Shown here: in pieces, positions 50,678 through 59,629 of the stretch | Numbering within the stretch: the stretch's first letter is position 1 | How the letters are laid out: each line of letters begins with the position of its first letter | NCBI GenBank assembly: GCA_042701975.1 | Contig: CP170561.1 | Coordinates: 248,001-312,000 of the forward strand | DNA: 64,000 nucleotides | Source: JAFALK01 sp042701975 | GTDB lineage: Bacteria; Pseudomonadota; Gammaproteobacteria; Burkholderiales; Burkholderiaceae_C | Reading direction: 5' to 3' | Notes under the pieces: generated by a model | The model's input: the letters and a program-made list of their open reading frames with translations, nothing else | What the model was told of the DNA's origin: nothing | The model's database searches: none | Program-made: the position numbers and the translations under genes

Positions 50678-51648
50678 CGATCGCCCCTGACGTTCACATA
50701 CAGCGCATACAGCGAATGCGTGCTGGCCATGAAGAGCCGGTTGTTGCGCGCGCCGCCAAAGCAGAGGTTGGCGCAGCGCTCGGGCAGATGCACATGCGCC
50801 AGCGGCGTGCCGTCGGCCGCGAACACACGCACGCCGTCCAGGCCCGGCGTCCACTCGGGGCTGCCCGAGCCGAAGCCGCACCAGAGGTTGCCGCGCTCGT
50901 CCACGGCCATGCCGTCCAGCGCGCCGGGGCCGTTGGCATCGACGACGAGGCGGCGGTTGCTGAGCTTGCCGCCCGCGCGCGCGTCGTGATCCCAGGCCCA
51001 GATCAGGCGATGTGGCCTGGCGCGGCTCTCGATCACGTAGAGCACCGTGCCGTCGGGGCTGAAGGCCAGGCCGTTCGAGCCCTGCAGGTCCTCGATCATC
51101 ATTTCCAGCTTGCCGCTGGCCGCATCCACGCGGTAGACGCCGTGCGGCAGCTCGGCCTGTGCGGGCTCGCCCTCCCACCAGCCGCCGATGCCGAAGGCCG
51201 GATCGGTGAACCAGACGTTGCCGGCACGATCGGTCGTGATGTCGTTCGGCGAGTTCAGGCGCTTGCCGTCGAAGCGGTCGGCCAGCACGGTGATGCGGCC
51301 GTCGTACTCGGTGCGCGTCACGCGACGGGTGAGGTGCTCGCAGCTCAGCAGACGGCCTTGCCCGTCGCGCGCCAGGCCGTTGCTGTTGTTGGAAGGTGCG
51401 CGGAACACGCCAACCGTGCCGGTGGCTTCGTCCCAGCGCAGCATCCGGTTCATCGGGATGTCCGACCAGATCAGACTGCGCTGGTCGGCGAACCAGACCG
51501 GCCCTTCGGCCCATTGGCAGCCGGTGAACAACTGCTCGATCTTGGCCGAATATAGGCGCAGTTCCGTGCCGCGCGGATCGAGAATCTCGAAGGCCGGGTC
51601 GGGCGAACGCGAGCCGGACGTGAAGGGGATCTGGGGTCCAAGTTCCAT
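50674..51648 (-). CDS. SMP-30/gluconolactonase-type lactonase (probable L-arabinonolactonase)
   Basis: 324 residues, six-bladed beta-propeller with one divalent metal. Metal/substrate residues in GCQWAEGPVWF (Glu), NSPNDITTD (Asn), SNGLAFSPDG and LDGMAVDERG (Asp). Opens sugar lactones; arabinonate dehydratase in the same locus makes L-arabinono-gamma-lactone the likely substrate, but gluconolactone is possible. Divergent from the Crp/Fnr gene (89-base gap). Confidence 0.88.
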   Translation of the reverse strand: MELGPQIPFTSGSRSPDPAFEILDPRGTELRLYSAKIEQLFTGCQWAEGPVWFADQRSLIWSDIPMNRMLRWDEATGTVGVFRAPSNNSNGLARDGQGRLLSCEHLTRRVTRTEYDGRITVLADRFDGKRLNSPNDITTDRAGNVWFTDPAFGIGGWWEGEPAQAELPHGVYRVDAASGKLEMMIEDLQGSNGLAFSPDGTVLYVIESRARPHRLIWAWDHDARAGGKLSNRRLVVDANGPGALDGMAVDERGNLWCGFGSGSPEWTPGLDGVRVFAADGTPLAHVHLPERCANLCFGGARNNRLFMASTHSLYALYVNVRGDR

Positions 51649-51699
51649 GGCGGCGATTGTGCTTCAGACAGGCGCGGTGTCACGAGGCGCGACAATACC

Positions 51700-51712
51700 G
51701 GCAACCGTTGCC
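51700..51712. promoter_or_regulatory. Inverted repeat between lactonase and Crp/Fnr genes
   Basis: GGCAAC-C-GTTGCC, perfect 6-base arms, centred in the divergent 89-base intergenic region. Candidate operator for control of the lactonase-epimerase unit or the regulator. Confidence 0.45.
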
Positions 51713-51737
51713 AACAACAGCGGTCAGACGGGACAAC

Positions 51738-52442
51738 ATGAAGATCTTCGATTCCAACCCCTGGTTCTCCAGTCTGTCTCCGGCGGACGCCACCTCCCTG
51801 CTCGCCGAAGGCTCGCTCTTGCGCCTGGCACCGGGCGACATGGCCTTCGGCCAGGGTGAGACCGTCGACTCCCGGCCGCAGCACGCCTTCTTCGGCGTGG
51901 TCAGCGGCATGCTCAAGGCCTCCGTGCTGGACGCGAACGGCAAGGAAACCATTCTTTCCATCATCGAGCCCGGCAACTGGTTCGGCGAGGTGGCGCTGCT
52001 CGATCCCATGCCGCGCTTTCATTCACTGATCGCTGTGCAGGACACCGAGTTGCTGGCCGTGAGCCAGCAGCATTTCCATGCGCTGATGCAGCGCGCCAGC
52101 TTTGCCGCCGCCGTGGCGCGCCAGATGGCCATGCGCCAGCGCCTGCTCTACGAGCTGACGACCGACTGGGCGCTCTACCCCGTGCGTGCACGCCTGGCGC
52201 GCCGCTTGGCCATGCTGGCCCGCGGCGACCTGAGCCAGGCCGAGGACGGCCACCGCAGCCTGCGCACCTCGCAGGAAGTCCTGGCCATGCTGCTCGGCGT
52301 GAGCCGGCCCACGCTCAACAAGGAGCTCAACGCCCTGGTGGACGAAGGCGCGATCAAGCTGCTCTACGGCCGCATCGAGATCATCGACTTCGAAGCCCTG
52401 CTGCGCTGCGGCCAGCGCGGCCCGAGCCCTGACGCCAGCTGA
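51738..52442 (+). CDS. Crp/Fnr-family transcriptional regulator
   Basis: 234 residues. Cyclic-nucleotide-binding-like domain (about 15-130; GNWFGEVALLDPMPR is the roll pattern) and C-terminal winged HTH (about 165-230; TSQEVLAMLLGVSRPTLNKELNAL). No cluster of four Cys, so not an oxygen-sensing Fnr; the cNMP pocket is unclear. Likely regulator of a neighbouring unit; an arabinose link is not shown. The ATG at 51738 gives the standard length. Confidence 0.9.
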   Translation: MKIFDSNPWFSSLSPADATSLLAEGSLLRLAPGDMAFGQGETVDSRPQHAFFGVVSGMLKASVLDANGKETILSIIEPGNWFGEVALLDPMPRFHSLIAVQDTELLAVSQQHFHALMQRASFAAAVARQMAMRQRLLYELTTDWALYPVRARLARRLAMLARGDLSQAEDGHRSLRTSQEVLAMLLGVSRPTLNKELNALVDEGAIKLLYGRIEIIDFEALLRCGQRGPSPDAS

Positions 52443-52457
52443 GAGGGCTGGCTGGGG

Positions 52458-53378
52458 CTAATGCCCCTTGCCGACCGCGGCCGAAGCCGCCCGGCATTCG
52501 AGCTGCGCCGGCGTGTCCGAAGGCGGCACGGTCGGGTTCTCCAGCTCGAAGACCCGTCGCTCGCCGAGCTTGGCGGCTGCAACCGTCATGCCGTTGAACT
52601 GCTGGAACAGGCTCTCCATCGAACCGTCCTTCTGCGCGCGGCGCAGGCCCAGCTCGATCAGGTTCGCCAGGGCGGGATTGCTGCGCGCCACGAAGAAGTA
52701 AGTGCAAAAGGGGTAGTGCAGCGCCAAATGCGGCTCGACCACCAGGCCCAGGTGCTCGTAGTTGGCGGCCTCCCCAGAGATCTCGGCGATGCCGCGCGGG
52801 AAGTAGTCGAAACGTTTGCCGGAGAGCATGCGGAACAGGTTTTCGTAGAGCGTCGACTCCACCACCCTCAGCCCGTTGTAGCGCAGGATCTGCGTATCCA
52901 CCCATTCACCCGCCTGGCCGGCCGAGAGCTTGCGCAGATCATCAAGACTCTTCACCGACGCGAACTTGTCTCGGTCGGCGCGATTGACGAGAAAGATCCG
53001 CCAGCCGAGCACACCCTTGTCCAGCGGCACGCGGATGGGCAGGTAGTCGCGCTCGAGCTGGTTCGTCGTCGGCGCCCAGACCACGTCGATGCCATTGCCC
53101 GTGGCCATGCGCTCGAAGGTGCGCAGGTTGACGCTCGCGATGGGTGACTCGCGCGTGAGCAGACCGCTGTCGGCCTTGTCCAGCGCCAACTGCAGCAGGC
53201 TGATGTAGTACTGGCTGCGCCGGTCGTCGGGCACGCCGGAGGAAGGGAAAGTGACGAAGCCGTGCTCGACGGTGATCTTCGGCGGAGCGGGCTGCACGGC
53301 CAGTGCTGAACGGCTGGACGCCAGGGTCAACAGCAGGACAGCAGTGAGACAGCTGAGGGTTCTGAGTGGATGCGCCAC
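52458..53378 (-). CDS. Periplasmic substrate-binding protein
   Basis: About 306 residues with a signal peptide (LSCLTAVLLLTLASSRSALA) and a type 2 periplasmic binding fold (SBP_bac_3 style), but more divergent than GltI. No permease or ATPase is next to it; it could feed a two-component system or be an orphan binding protein. The start is uncertain: GTG at 53378 is preferred to an upstream GTG at 53441 because it places the signal at the N-terminus; neither has a strong ribosome site. Converges with the Crp/Fnr gene. Confidence 0.7.
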   Translation of the reverse strand: MAHPLRTLSCLTAVLLLTLASSRSALAVQPAPPKITVEHGFVTFPSSGVPDDRRSQYYISLLQLALDKADSGLLTRESPIASVNLRTFERMATGNGIDVVWAPTTNQLERDYLPIRVPLDKGVLGWRIFLVNRADRDKFASVKSLDDLRKLSAGQAGEWVDTQILRYNGLRVVESTLYENLFRMLSGKRFDYFPRGIAEISGEAANYEHLGLVVEPHLALHYPFCTYFFVARSNPALANLIELGLRRAQKDGSMESLFQQFNGMTVAAAKLGERRVFELENPTVPPSDTPAQLECRAASAAVGKGH

Positions 53379-53801
53379 GGAATTCGAATGCTGAAGCTGC
53401 GCACGATGATAGCCGCCGGCTCCAGAGGAGAGCCGGTACACGCGGGCACGCGCAAGCGCGTCTCAGACAAGCAAGCGGCGGACACACACGAGCACCCGAG
53501 CAGACGCGGGCGCGCTGGCAGCTCGCAAGGCGTTGTTGCGAGCGCTCAACAACCGCCGGCAGTGGGAGGCGCATTTCTCGCCGCGGCACTTGCCAGCACC
53601 GGAAGGCTTCTCCTTGGGACTCTCAGGAGTAACCCGGACTGTCGATGCAAGAACCAGCATCAAGAAGTCCAAAAATGTGATTAGCCGCGAATCGGTCGGC
53701 CCCCTAGCATGAATTCAGACCCCAGCCCCAAGTGCCCGCCGTAGAGGCACTGGCCGGTTGCAGAGGTTGGCCGCTACTTCCAAAACGATTCCGGAGACAA
53801 G
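53379..53801. other. Long gap upstream of the TonB-dependent receptor
   Basis: About 420 bases without a gene. It includes the leader of the receptor with the shared arabinan element (53697-53711) and a ribosome site (GGAGACAAG) just before the ATG. A run of CG-rich, low-complexity sequence (53430-53560) has no recognised feature. Confidence 0.6.
53697..53711 (+). promoter_or_regulatory. Arabinan-locus shared element, copy 1
   Basis: CGGCCCCCTAGCATG, identical to the element before the arabinonate dehydratase (57778-57792). In both copies GATT-[AG]-G begins exactly 18 bases upstream of it, preceded by AATGT or AAATT. A related form stands before the last GH43. Not found elsewhere by eye. Candidate operator or promoter shared by the carbohydrate genes. 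Confidence 0.6.
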
Positions 53802-56693
53802 ATGAAGAAACCAGCCCTGGTGCTGCTGCGTGCAGGCACCGAAACCCAGCGCTTTGCCCTGAGCGTGACGGCCGCCGCCGCGCTCGTTGCCCTGTCGAGC
53901 ACGGCCGTGGCCCAGGAAGCCGCCAAGACCGAAACGCTGGAGGCGGTCACCGTCACCGGTGTCAAGGCATCGCTGACCAAGAGCCTGGCGATCAAGCGCA
54001 CCAGCGACCAGGTGGTGGAGTCGGTCGTTGCCGAAGACATCGGCAAGCTGCCCGACAACAACGTCGTCGAAGCGCTGCAGCGCGTGACGGGCATCCAGGT
54101 GACCAACCGTGCCGGCGGCGAAGTCGGCACCTTGTCGATCCGCGGCATGCCCGACGTCGAGACGACCTGGAACGGCCGCAACATCTTCACCGCCTCCGGC
54201 ACTCAGGTCGCGCTTCAGGACATCCCCTCGACCCTGGTTCGCCAGATCGACGTCTACAAGACGCGTGACGCCAGCCAGCTGGAAACCGGCATCGCCGGCC
54301 AGATCGACGTCAAGTCGCTGCGCCCCTTCGATTTCAAGGGCGCGAAGTTCTCGCTCTCGGCGCGCGAGACCTATCTCGATCCCGCGAAGAAGTCGAATCC
54401 GCAGATCAGCGCCATGGCCAGCAACCGCTGGAACACCAGCGCCGGCGAGTTCGGTGCGCTGCTCAACCTGTCGGGCTCGCGGACCCAGTACCGCAACGAA
54501 AGCGTGACGCCGGGTGCGCTGGTGGTGTTTGCCAGCCCCAATGCCAGCGAGGTTCCGACCGGTTGGGTGCCGCTGGAGCGCATCCAGCCAACCGACGGCC
54601 GTGCTCCCAACCAAACCATCTGGACGCCTGGCACCCATACCGGCTTGCCGGAAGCGGCGGGCTCAACGCTGACGATCAACGGCCAGGCCGTTCCCTACTA
54701 CCTGTCGCGTGACGCCATCTTCCAGAGCGACGTGCAGGGCAAGCGCGAGCGTCCGGCCGCCAATCTCGCCTTGCAGTGGAAGCCGAACGAAGACTCGGTC
54801 TACACCTTCGAGACGATGTACAACGGCTATCGCGACAAGGTCTTCAACCAGCTGCTGTTCAGCTTCGTGGACGGCTGGTGGAACAACGGCGCCAACCCCG
54901 CTGCGTCGATCACTACCTACCCGGGAACGAACGTCATCAAGACGCGTACCGTCGGCTCGGTCTATGGCTTCAACAGCGGCGACTACACCACCTCGAAAAC
55001 CGACTCCTACGTCTACGCCCTGAACGGCAAGTGGACGCTGAGTGACCGCCTGCGCCTGGACGGCGACGTGTCCTACCAGAACAGCATCTACCACTCGGAG
55101 TTCACTGCCACCCGGATCGAACGTACTGCACCGTCGATCACCGTCGATTTCAACTCCGGCGGCGGCAACATGGCCTTCCACTTCGACGACGATGCCGCTC
55201 TGGTGAATCCGGCCAGCTGGAACGTGGCGCAGTTCTACGACAACGCCAACCGCAACACGGGCAGCGCAGCGACGGCCAATCTGTCGGGTACCTATGACGC
55301 CGACTGGGGTGCGCTGAAGACGATCAGCTTCGGCGCGCGCTACGACGACCGCAAGGCTTCGGAGGCCAATCGCACGCAATCGAGCTATCTGGGCCGCAGC
55401 CTGGCCTCGCTGGGTTCGAACTACTACTACACCAACTCGAACTTCGGCACGGACATCTCAAGCGTGCCGCGCTCCTGGCTGGAACCCAACGCCTACTACA
55501 TCCGCGACCATATCGATGAGTGGCGCCAGCTCTATGCCTCGGTGGATCCCAACTTCCTGACCACGGACAAGCTGCATCTGCAAAAGACTTTCCAGGTCGA
55601 TGAGAAGACGACCAATCTGTTCGTGATGGCAGATGCCGAGAACCAGGTCTTCGGCAATCGGCTGCGCACCAATTTCGGCCTGCGCTACGTGAATGTCGAT
55701 ACCGGCATGACCTTCTACAGCGTGGACGCCACCAGCAAGATCGTCACGCCTTCGAGCGCCAAGAAGTCGACCGGCAAATTCCTGCCCAGCCTGACCCTGC
55801 GCTACGAGCCGGCCAAGGATGTGCTGCTGCGCTTCAACTACGGTGAAACGCTGCGCCGCCCGAACTTCGGCGACCTGAATCCCGTCCTGCAACTCGGCGA
55901 CGACGTCTCCAAGGTTGGCTACGGCTCGGGCAGCGGCGGCAATCCGGATCTGAAGCCGACGCGCTCCAAGAACTTCGACCTGACCGGCGAGTGGTATTTC
56001 CAGAAGGACAGCGCGCTCTACGCCACGCTGTTCACGCGCCGCATCGACGGTCTGGTCGTGAGCATCCGTCACAAGGTCCACGTCGATCCCGCCAACGACC
56101 CGTTCCGCAACTCAACCTCGGGCGGCGATCACACCAACGGCTATGACTACGTCATCAACTCGCCGGTCAATGCCTCCAACGGCAAGATCAGCGGTGCCGA
56201 ATTGGGCATGATCTACTTCCCCAAGGGCCTGCCGAGCCTGCTGGACGGGCTGGGCTTCCAGGGCAGCCTGACGCAGCTGACCTCTTCGCAGAACGTGCCT
56301 GACACCAACGATGCCGGCGACGTCATCGCTCAGCTGAAGACCCCGTTCTTCGGCGTGTCGCGCCTCTCGTACAACGGCACGCTGGCTTACGAGAAGGGCC
56401 CGATCAGCGCGCGCCTGTCCTATGTCTGGCGCTCGAAGTTCCTGTCCAGCAACGAAGCCGCGCTGTTCGCCAATCCGATCGGCATCTGGCGCCGTCCGGA
56501 AAAGAGCGTGGACTTCCAGCTCACCTACAACATCAACAACACGATGTCCGTGGACTTCGCCGGCGTCAACCTGACGAACGAGATGCAGCAGCAGTACTAC
56601 AACTTCGGCAACGCCGGCAACCCGACGCTGACCGACTTCGGTACGGTCCAGATCGGCCGCTCGTACTCGCTCGGCTTCCGCTGGAAGATCTGA
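53802..56693 (+). CDS. TonB-dependent receptor (arabino-oligosaccharide uptake, predicted)
   Basis: 963 residues: signal peptide with a long N-terminal region (to VAQ), TonB box near ETLEAVTVTG, plug domain (about 60-190, VVAEDIGKLPDNNVVEALQRVTGIQ) and a 22-strand beta-barrel ending in the aromatic-rich RSYSLGFRWKI (terminal aromatic for BAM). This is the Caulobacter/Xanthomonas-type carbohydrate receptor class, not a siderophore receptor by context: GH43, arabinonate dehydratase and GH51 follow. Requires TonB-ExbBD encoded elsewhere. Large loops may contact the polymer. Likely imports arabino-oligosaccharides into the periplasm. Confidence 0.9.
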   Translation: MKKPALVLLRAGTETQRFALSVTAAAALVALSSTAVAQEAAKTETLEAVTVTGVKASLTKSLAIKRTSDQVVESVVAEDIGKLPDNNVVEALQRVTGIQVTNRAGGEVGTLSIRGMPDVETTWNGRNIFTASGTQVALQDIPSTLVRQIDVYKTRDASQLETGIAGQIDVKSLRPFDFKGAKFSLSARETYLDPAKKSNPQISAMASNRWNTSAGEFGALLNLSGSRTQYRNESVTPGALVVFASPNASEVPTGWVPLERIQPTDGRAPNQTIWTPGTHTGLPEAAGSTLTINGQAVPYYLSRDAIFQSDVQGKRERPAANLALQWKPNEDSVYTFETMYNGYRDKVFNQLLFSFVDGWWNNGANPAASITTYPGTNVIKTRTVGSVYGFNSGDYTTSKTDSYVYALNGKWTLSDRLRLDGDVSYQNSIYHSEFTATRIERTAPSITVDFNSGGGNMAFHFDDDAALVNPASWNVAQFYDNANRNTGSAATANLSGTYDADWGALKTISFGARYDDRKASEANRTQSSYLGRSLASLGSNYYYTNSNFGTDISSVPRSWLEPNAYYIRDHIDEWRQLYASVDPNFLTTDKLHLQKTFQVDEKTTNLFVMADAENQVFGNRLRTNFGLRYVNVDTGMTFYSVDATSKIVTPSSAKKSTGKFLPSLTLRYEPAKDVLLRFNYGETLRRPNFGDLNPVLQLGDDVSKVGYGSGSGGNPDLKPTRSKNFDLTGEWYFQKDSALYATLFTRRIDGLVVSIRHKVHVDPANDPFRNSTSGGDHTNGYDYVINSPVNASNGKISGAELGMIYFPKGLPSLLDGLGFQGSLTQLTSSQNVPDTNDAGDVIAQLKTPFFGVSRLSYNGTLAYEKGPISARLSYVWRSKFLSSNEAALFANPIGIWRRPEKSVDFQLTYNINNTMSVDFAGVNLTNEMQQQYYNFGNAGNPTLTDFGTVQIGRSYSLGFRWKI

Positions 56694-56717
56694 TCACCGC
56701 TGAACCCAGCGCTGTTT

Positions 56718-56753
56718 GGGCGTTGCACCGGCATTCCCGGGCAACGCCCTTTT
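56718..56753 (+). terminator. Terminator after the TonB-dependent receptor
   Basis: 9-base stem (GGGCGTTGC / GCAACGCCC) with a 14-base loop, followed by TTTT, between the receptor and the GH43 gene. The stem is strong, so the receptor transcript is expected to end mostly here while a fraction reads into the GH43 gene. Confidence 0.75.
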
Positions 56754-56772
56754 CCCGTTTCTCAGTCCCCCC

Positions 56773-57726
56773 ATGCACGACCTGCTTGAGCCGCTGATCC
56801 TTCAGCGCGCCGACCCCCACATCTCCCGTCACGCCGACGGCAACTACTACTTCATCGCCTCGGTGCCGCAATACGACCGCATCGAGCTGCGTCGCGCGCC
56901 GACGGTTCCCGGCCTGGCCGAAGCGCCGGCCTTCGTCGCCTGGCGCAAGCCGGACACCGGCGCCTGGTCAGAACTGATCTGGGCGCCCGAGCTGCATTTC
57001 AACCAGGGCGCCTGGTACGTCTATTTCGCAGCCGCCCACACCCGCGCGCTGGATCACCTGGGCATGTTCCAGCACCGCATGTACGCGCTGCGCAACACGG
57101 CGGCCGACCCATTCACCGGTGAGTGGGAATTCCTCGGCCAAGTGCACAGCGGCATCGACAGCTTCTGCCTCGATGCAACGACCTTCACGCACCGCGGGCA
57201 GCTCTATTACTTGTGGGCGCAGAAGGATCCGGCGATCGCCGGCAACTCCAATCTCTACATCGCGCCGATGCAAACGCCCTGGCAGCTGGCCGGCGCGCCG
57301 GTCCTGCTCAGCAAGCCCGAGTTCGACTGGGAATGCCGCGGCTTCCTTGTCAACGAAGGACCCTCGGTGCTGCAGCGCCATGGCAAGGTGTTCATCAGCT
57401 ACTCGGCCAGCGCCACGGACGAGAACTACGCGATGGGCCTGCTCTGGGCTGACGACGAGGCTGATCTCCTCGATCCGGCCAGCTGGCAAAAGTCCGCCGA
57501 GCCGGTCATGCGCAGCTGCGCGGAGGACAGCGTCTTCGGCCCCGGCCACAACAGCTTCACCGAGACCGACGACCCGGACGAGGTGCTGCTGGTCTACCAC
57601 GCCCGCACCTACACCGAGATCGAAGGCGACCCGCTGTGGAACCCCGATCGCCACACCTTCGTGAAGCCGCTGCGCTGGAGCGCCGAAGGCAAGCCGGTGT
57701 TCGGCAAGCCTTCCCGGCTGGACTGA
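56773..57726 (+). CDS. GH43 family glycosidase, cytoplasmic
   Basis: 317 residues, five-bladed propeller. The general base Asp14 (RADPHISRH), a second acidic residue (Asp134, FCLDATTF), and the acid Glu195 (NEGPSVL) form the GH43 triad. Without a signal peptide, so it likely acts in the cytoplasm on short arabino-oligosaccharides. Substrate could be arabinoside or xyloside; context favours arabinofuranoside. ATG at 56773; a longer reading begins in the receptor terminator and is unlikely. Confidence 0.88.
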   Translation: MHDLLEPLILQRADPHISRHADGNYYFIASVPQYDRIELRRAPTVPGLAEAPAFVAWRKPDTGAWSELIWAPELHFNQGAWYVYFAAAHTRALDHLGMFQHRMYALRNTAADPFTGEWEFLGQVHSGIDSFCLDATTFTHRGQLYYLWAQKDPAIAGNSNLYIAPMQTPWQLAGAPVLLSKPEFDWECRGFLVNEGPSVLQRHGKVFISYSASATDENYAMGLLWADDEADLLDPASWQKSAEPVMRSCAEDSVFGPGHNSFTETDDPDEVLLVYHARTYTEIEGDPLWNPDRHTFVKPLRWSAEGKPVFGKPSRLD

Positions 57727-57777
57727 TATCGAAAACAGCATCGGTACACCGTGGAAATTGATTGGATTGCAATTCCG

Positions 57778-57792
57778 CGGCCCCCTAGCATG
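57778..57792 (+). promoter_or_regulatory. Arabinan-locus shared element, copy 2
   Basis: CGGCCCCCTAGCATG, exact copy of the element at 53697. GATTGG starts 18 bases upstream of it at 57760. It stands 64 bases before the arabinonate dehydratase start and so gives that gene a separate promoter or operator from the GH43 gene. Confidence 0.6.
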
Positions 57793-57855
57793 GTTTTCAT
57801 GGCCTGCTGCGCGTGAACAGAACCGTGCAAAGAGCGAAACCCCAGAGATAAAGAC

Positions 57856-59610
57856 ATGACGACTGAGGACAAGAAAAGCAAGGTCAAGCTGCGATCCGCC
57901 GAGTGGTTCGGTACCCAGGACAAGAACGGTTTCATGTACCGCTCCTGGATGAAGAACCAGGGGATTCCGGACCACGAGTTCCAGGGCAAGCCGATCATCG
58001 GCATCTGCAACACCTGGAGCGAACTGACCCCCTGCAACGCCCACTTCCGCAAGCTCGCCGAGCACGTGAAGAAGGGCATCCTGGAAGCCGGCGGCTGGCC
58101 GGTCGAGTTCCCGGTGTTCTCCAGCGGCGAGAGCAACCTGCGTCCCACCGCCATGCTGACGCGCAACCTCGCCAGCATGGACGTCGAGGAAAGCATCCGC
58201 GGCAATCCGGTCGATGCCGTCGTGCTGCTGGTCGGCTGCGACAAGACCACGCCCGCGCTGCTGATGGGCGCGGCCAGCGTGGACGTGCCGACCATCGTCG
58301 TCACCGGCGGCCCGATGCTCAACGGCAAGCTCAACGGCAAGAACATCGGCTCGGGCACGGCCGTGTGGCAGCTGCACGAACAGGTCAAGGCCGGCGAGAT
58401 CAAGATGCACGACTTCCTGGCCGCCGAAGCCGGCCACTCGCGCTCCGCCGGCACCTGCAACACCATGGGCACGGCCTCGACGATGGCCTGCATGGCCGAG
58501 TCGCTGGGCACCTCGCTGCCGCACAACGCCGCCATTCCCGCCGTCGATGCGCGCCGTTATGTGCTGGCCCACCTGTCCGGCATGCGCATCGTCGACATGG
58601 TGTGGGAAGACCTGCGCCTGTCCAAGGTGCTGACCAAGGAAGCCTTCGAGAACGCCATCCGCGTCAACGCGGCCATCGGCGGCTCGACCAACGCCGTGAT
58701 CCACCTGAAGGCCATCGCCGGCCGCGTCGGCGTGGACCTGGAACTGGAAGACTGGACCCGCATCGGCCGCGGCACGCCCACCGTCGTGGACCTGCTGCCC
58801 TCGGGCCGCTTCCTGATGGAGGAGTTCTATTACGCCGGCGGCCTGCCGGGCGTCATCCGCCGCCTGGGCGAGGCCGGCCGGCTGCCCCACCCCGGCGCGC
58901 TGACCGTCAACGGCCAGAGCCTGTGGGACAACTGCGTGGACGCGCCGATCTACGACGACGAAGTCATCCGTCCGCTGGACAGGCCGCTCATCGAGGACGG
59001 CGGCATCTGCATCCTGCGCGGCAACCTCGCGCCGCGCGGCGCCGTGCTCAAGCCTTCGGCGGCCACGCCCGAGCTGATGAAGCACCGCGGCCGTGCCGTC
59101 GTGTTCGAGAACTTCGACGACTACAAGGCCCGCATCGCCGACCCCGAGCTGGACGTTGACGCCAGCTGCATCCTCGTCATGAAGAACTGCGGCCCCAAGG
59201 GCTACCCTGGCATGGCCGAGGTTGGCAACATGGGCCTGCCGCCCAAGCTCTTGGCGCAGGGCATCAAGGATATGGTGCGCATCTCCGATGCGCGCATGAG
59301 CGGCACCGCCTACGGCACCGTCGTGCTGCATGTGGCGCCCGAAGCACGCGCCGGCGGCCCGCTGGCCGTCGTCAGGGAAGGTGACTTCATCGAGCTGGAC
59401 TGTGCTGCGGGCCGCCTGCAACTGGACGTGCCCGAGGAAGAACTCAAGCAGCGTCTGCAAGCCTGGGCCGCCGTGCAGACCGTGGACCCGGCCGACGCCA
59501 CCGGCTACCGCAGCCTCTATGTGCAGCATGTGCTGCAAGCCGACGAGGGCTGCGACTTCGACTTCCTGCGCGGTTGCCGCGGCTCCGCCGTCCCGCGCCA
59601 CTCTCACTGA
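57856..59610 (+). CDS. araC: L-arabinonate dehydratase (IlvD/EDD family)
   Basis: 584 residues. Dehydrates L-arabinonate to L-2-keto-3-deoxyarabonate. Fe-S cysteines Cys60, Cys128 and Cys201 sit one residue from those known in the Rhizobium enzyme; the carbamylated Lys130 in GCDKTTPALLMGAA and the Ser of ISDARMSGTAYG match. The N-terminus SAEWFGTQDKNGFMYRSWMKNQG is typical of the pentonate branch rather than IlvD. A D-fuconate or D-xylonate activity is possible. Flanked by GH43 and aldehyde dehydrogenase. Confidence 0.92.
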   Translation: MTTEDKKSKVKLRSAEWFGTQDKNGFMYRSWMKNQGIPDHEFQGKPIIGICNTWSELTPCNAHFRKLAEHVKKGILEAGGWPVEFPVFSSGESNLRPTAMLTRNLASMDVEESIRGNPVDAVVLLVGCDKTTPALLMGAASVDVPTIVVTGGPMLNGKLNGKNIGSGTAVWQLHEQVKAGEIKMHDFLAAEAGHSRSAGTCNTMGTASTMACMAESLGTSLPHNAAIPAVDARRYVLAHLSGMRIVDMVWEDLRLSKVLTKEAFENAIRVNAAIGGSTNAVIHLKAIAGRVGVDLELEDWTRIGRGTPTVVDLLPSGRFLMEEFYYAGGLPGVIRRLGEAGRLPHPGALTVNGQSLWDNCVDAPIYDDEVIRPLDRPLIEDGGICILRGNLAPRGAVLKPSAATPELMKHRGRAVVFENFDDYKARIADPELDVDASCILVMKNCGPKGYPGMAEVGNMGLPPKLLAQGIKDMVRISDARMSGTAYGTVVLHVAPEARAGGPLAVVREGDFIELDCAAGRLQLDVPEEELKQRLQAWAAVQTVDPADATGYRSLYVQHVLQADEGCDFDFLRGCRGSAVPRHSH

Positions 59611-59629
59611 TTCTTCGAGGTCCCTTTCC

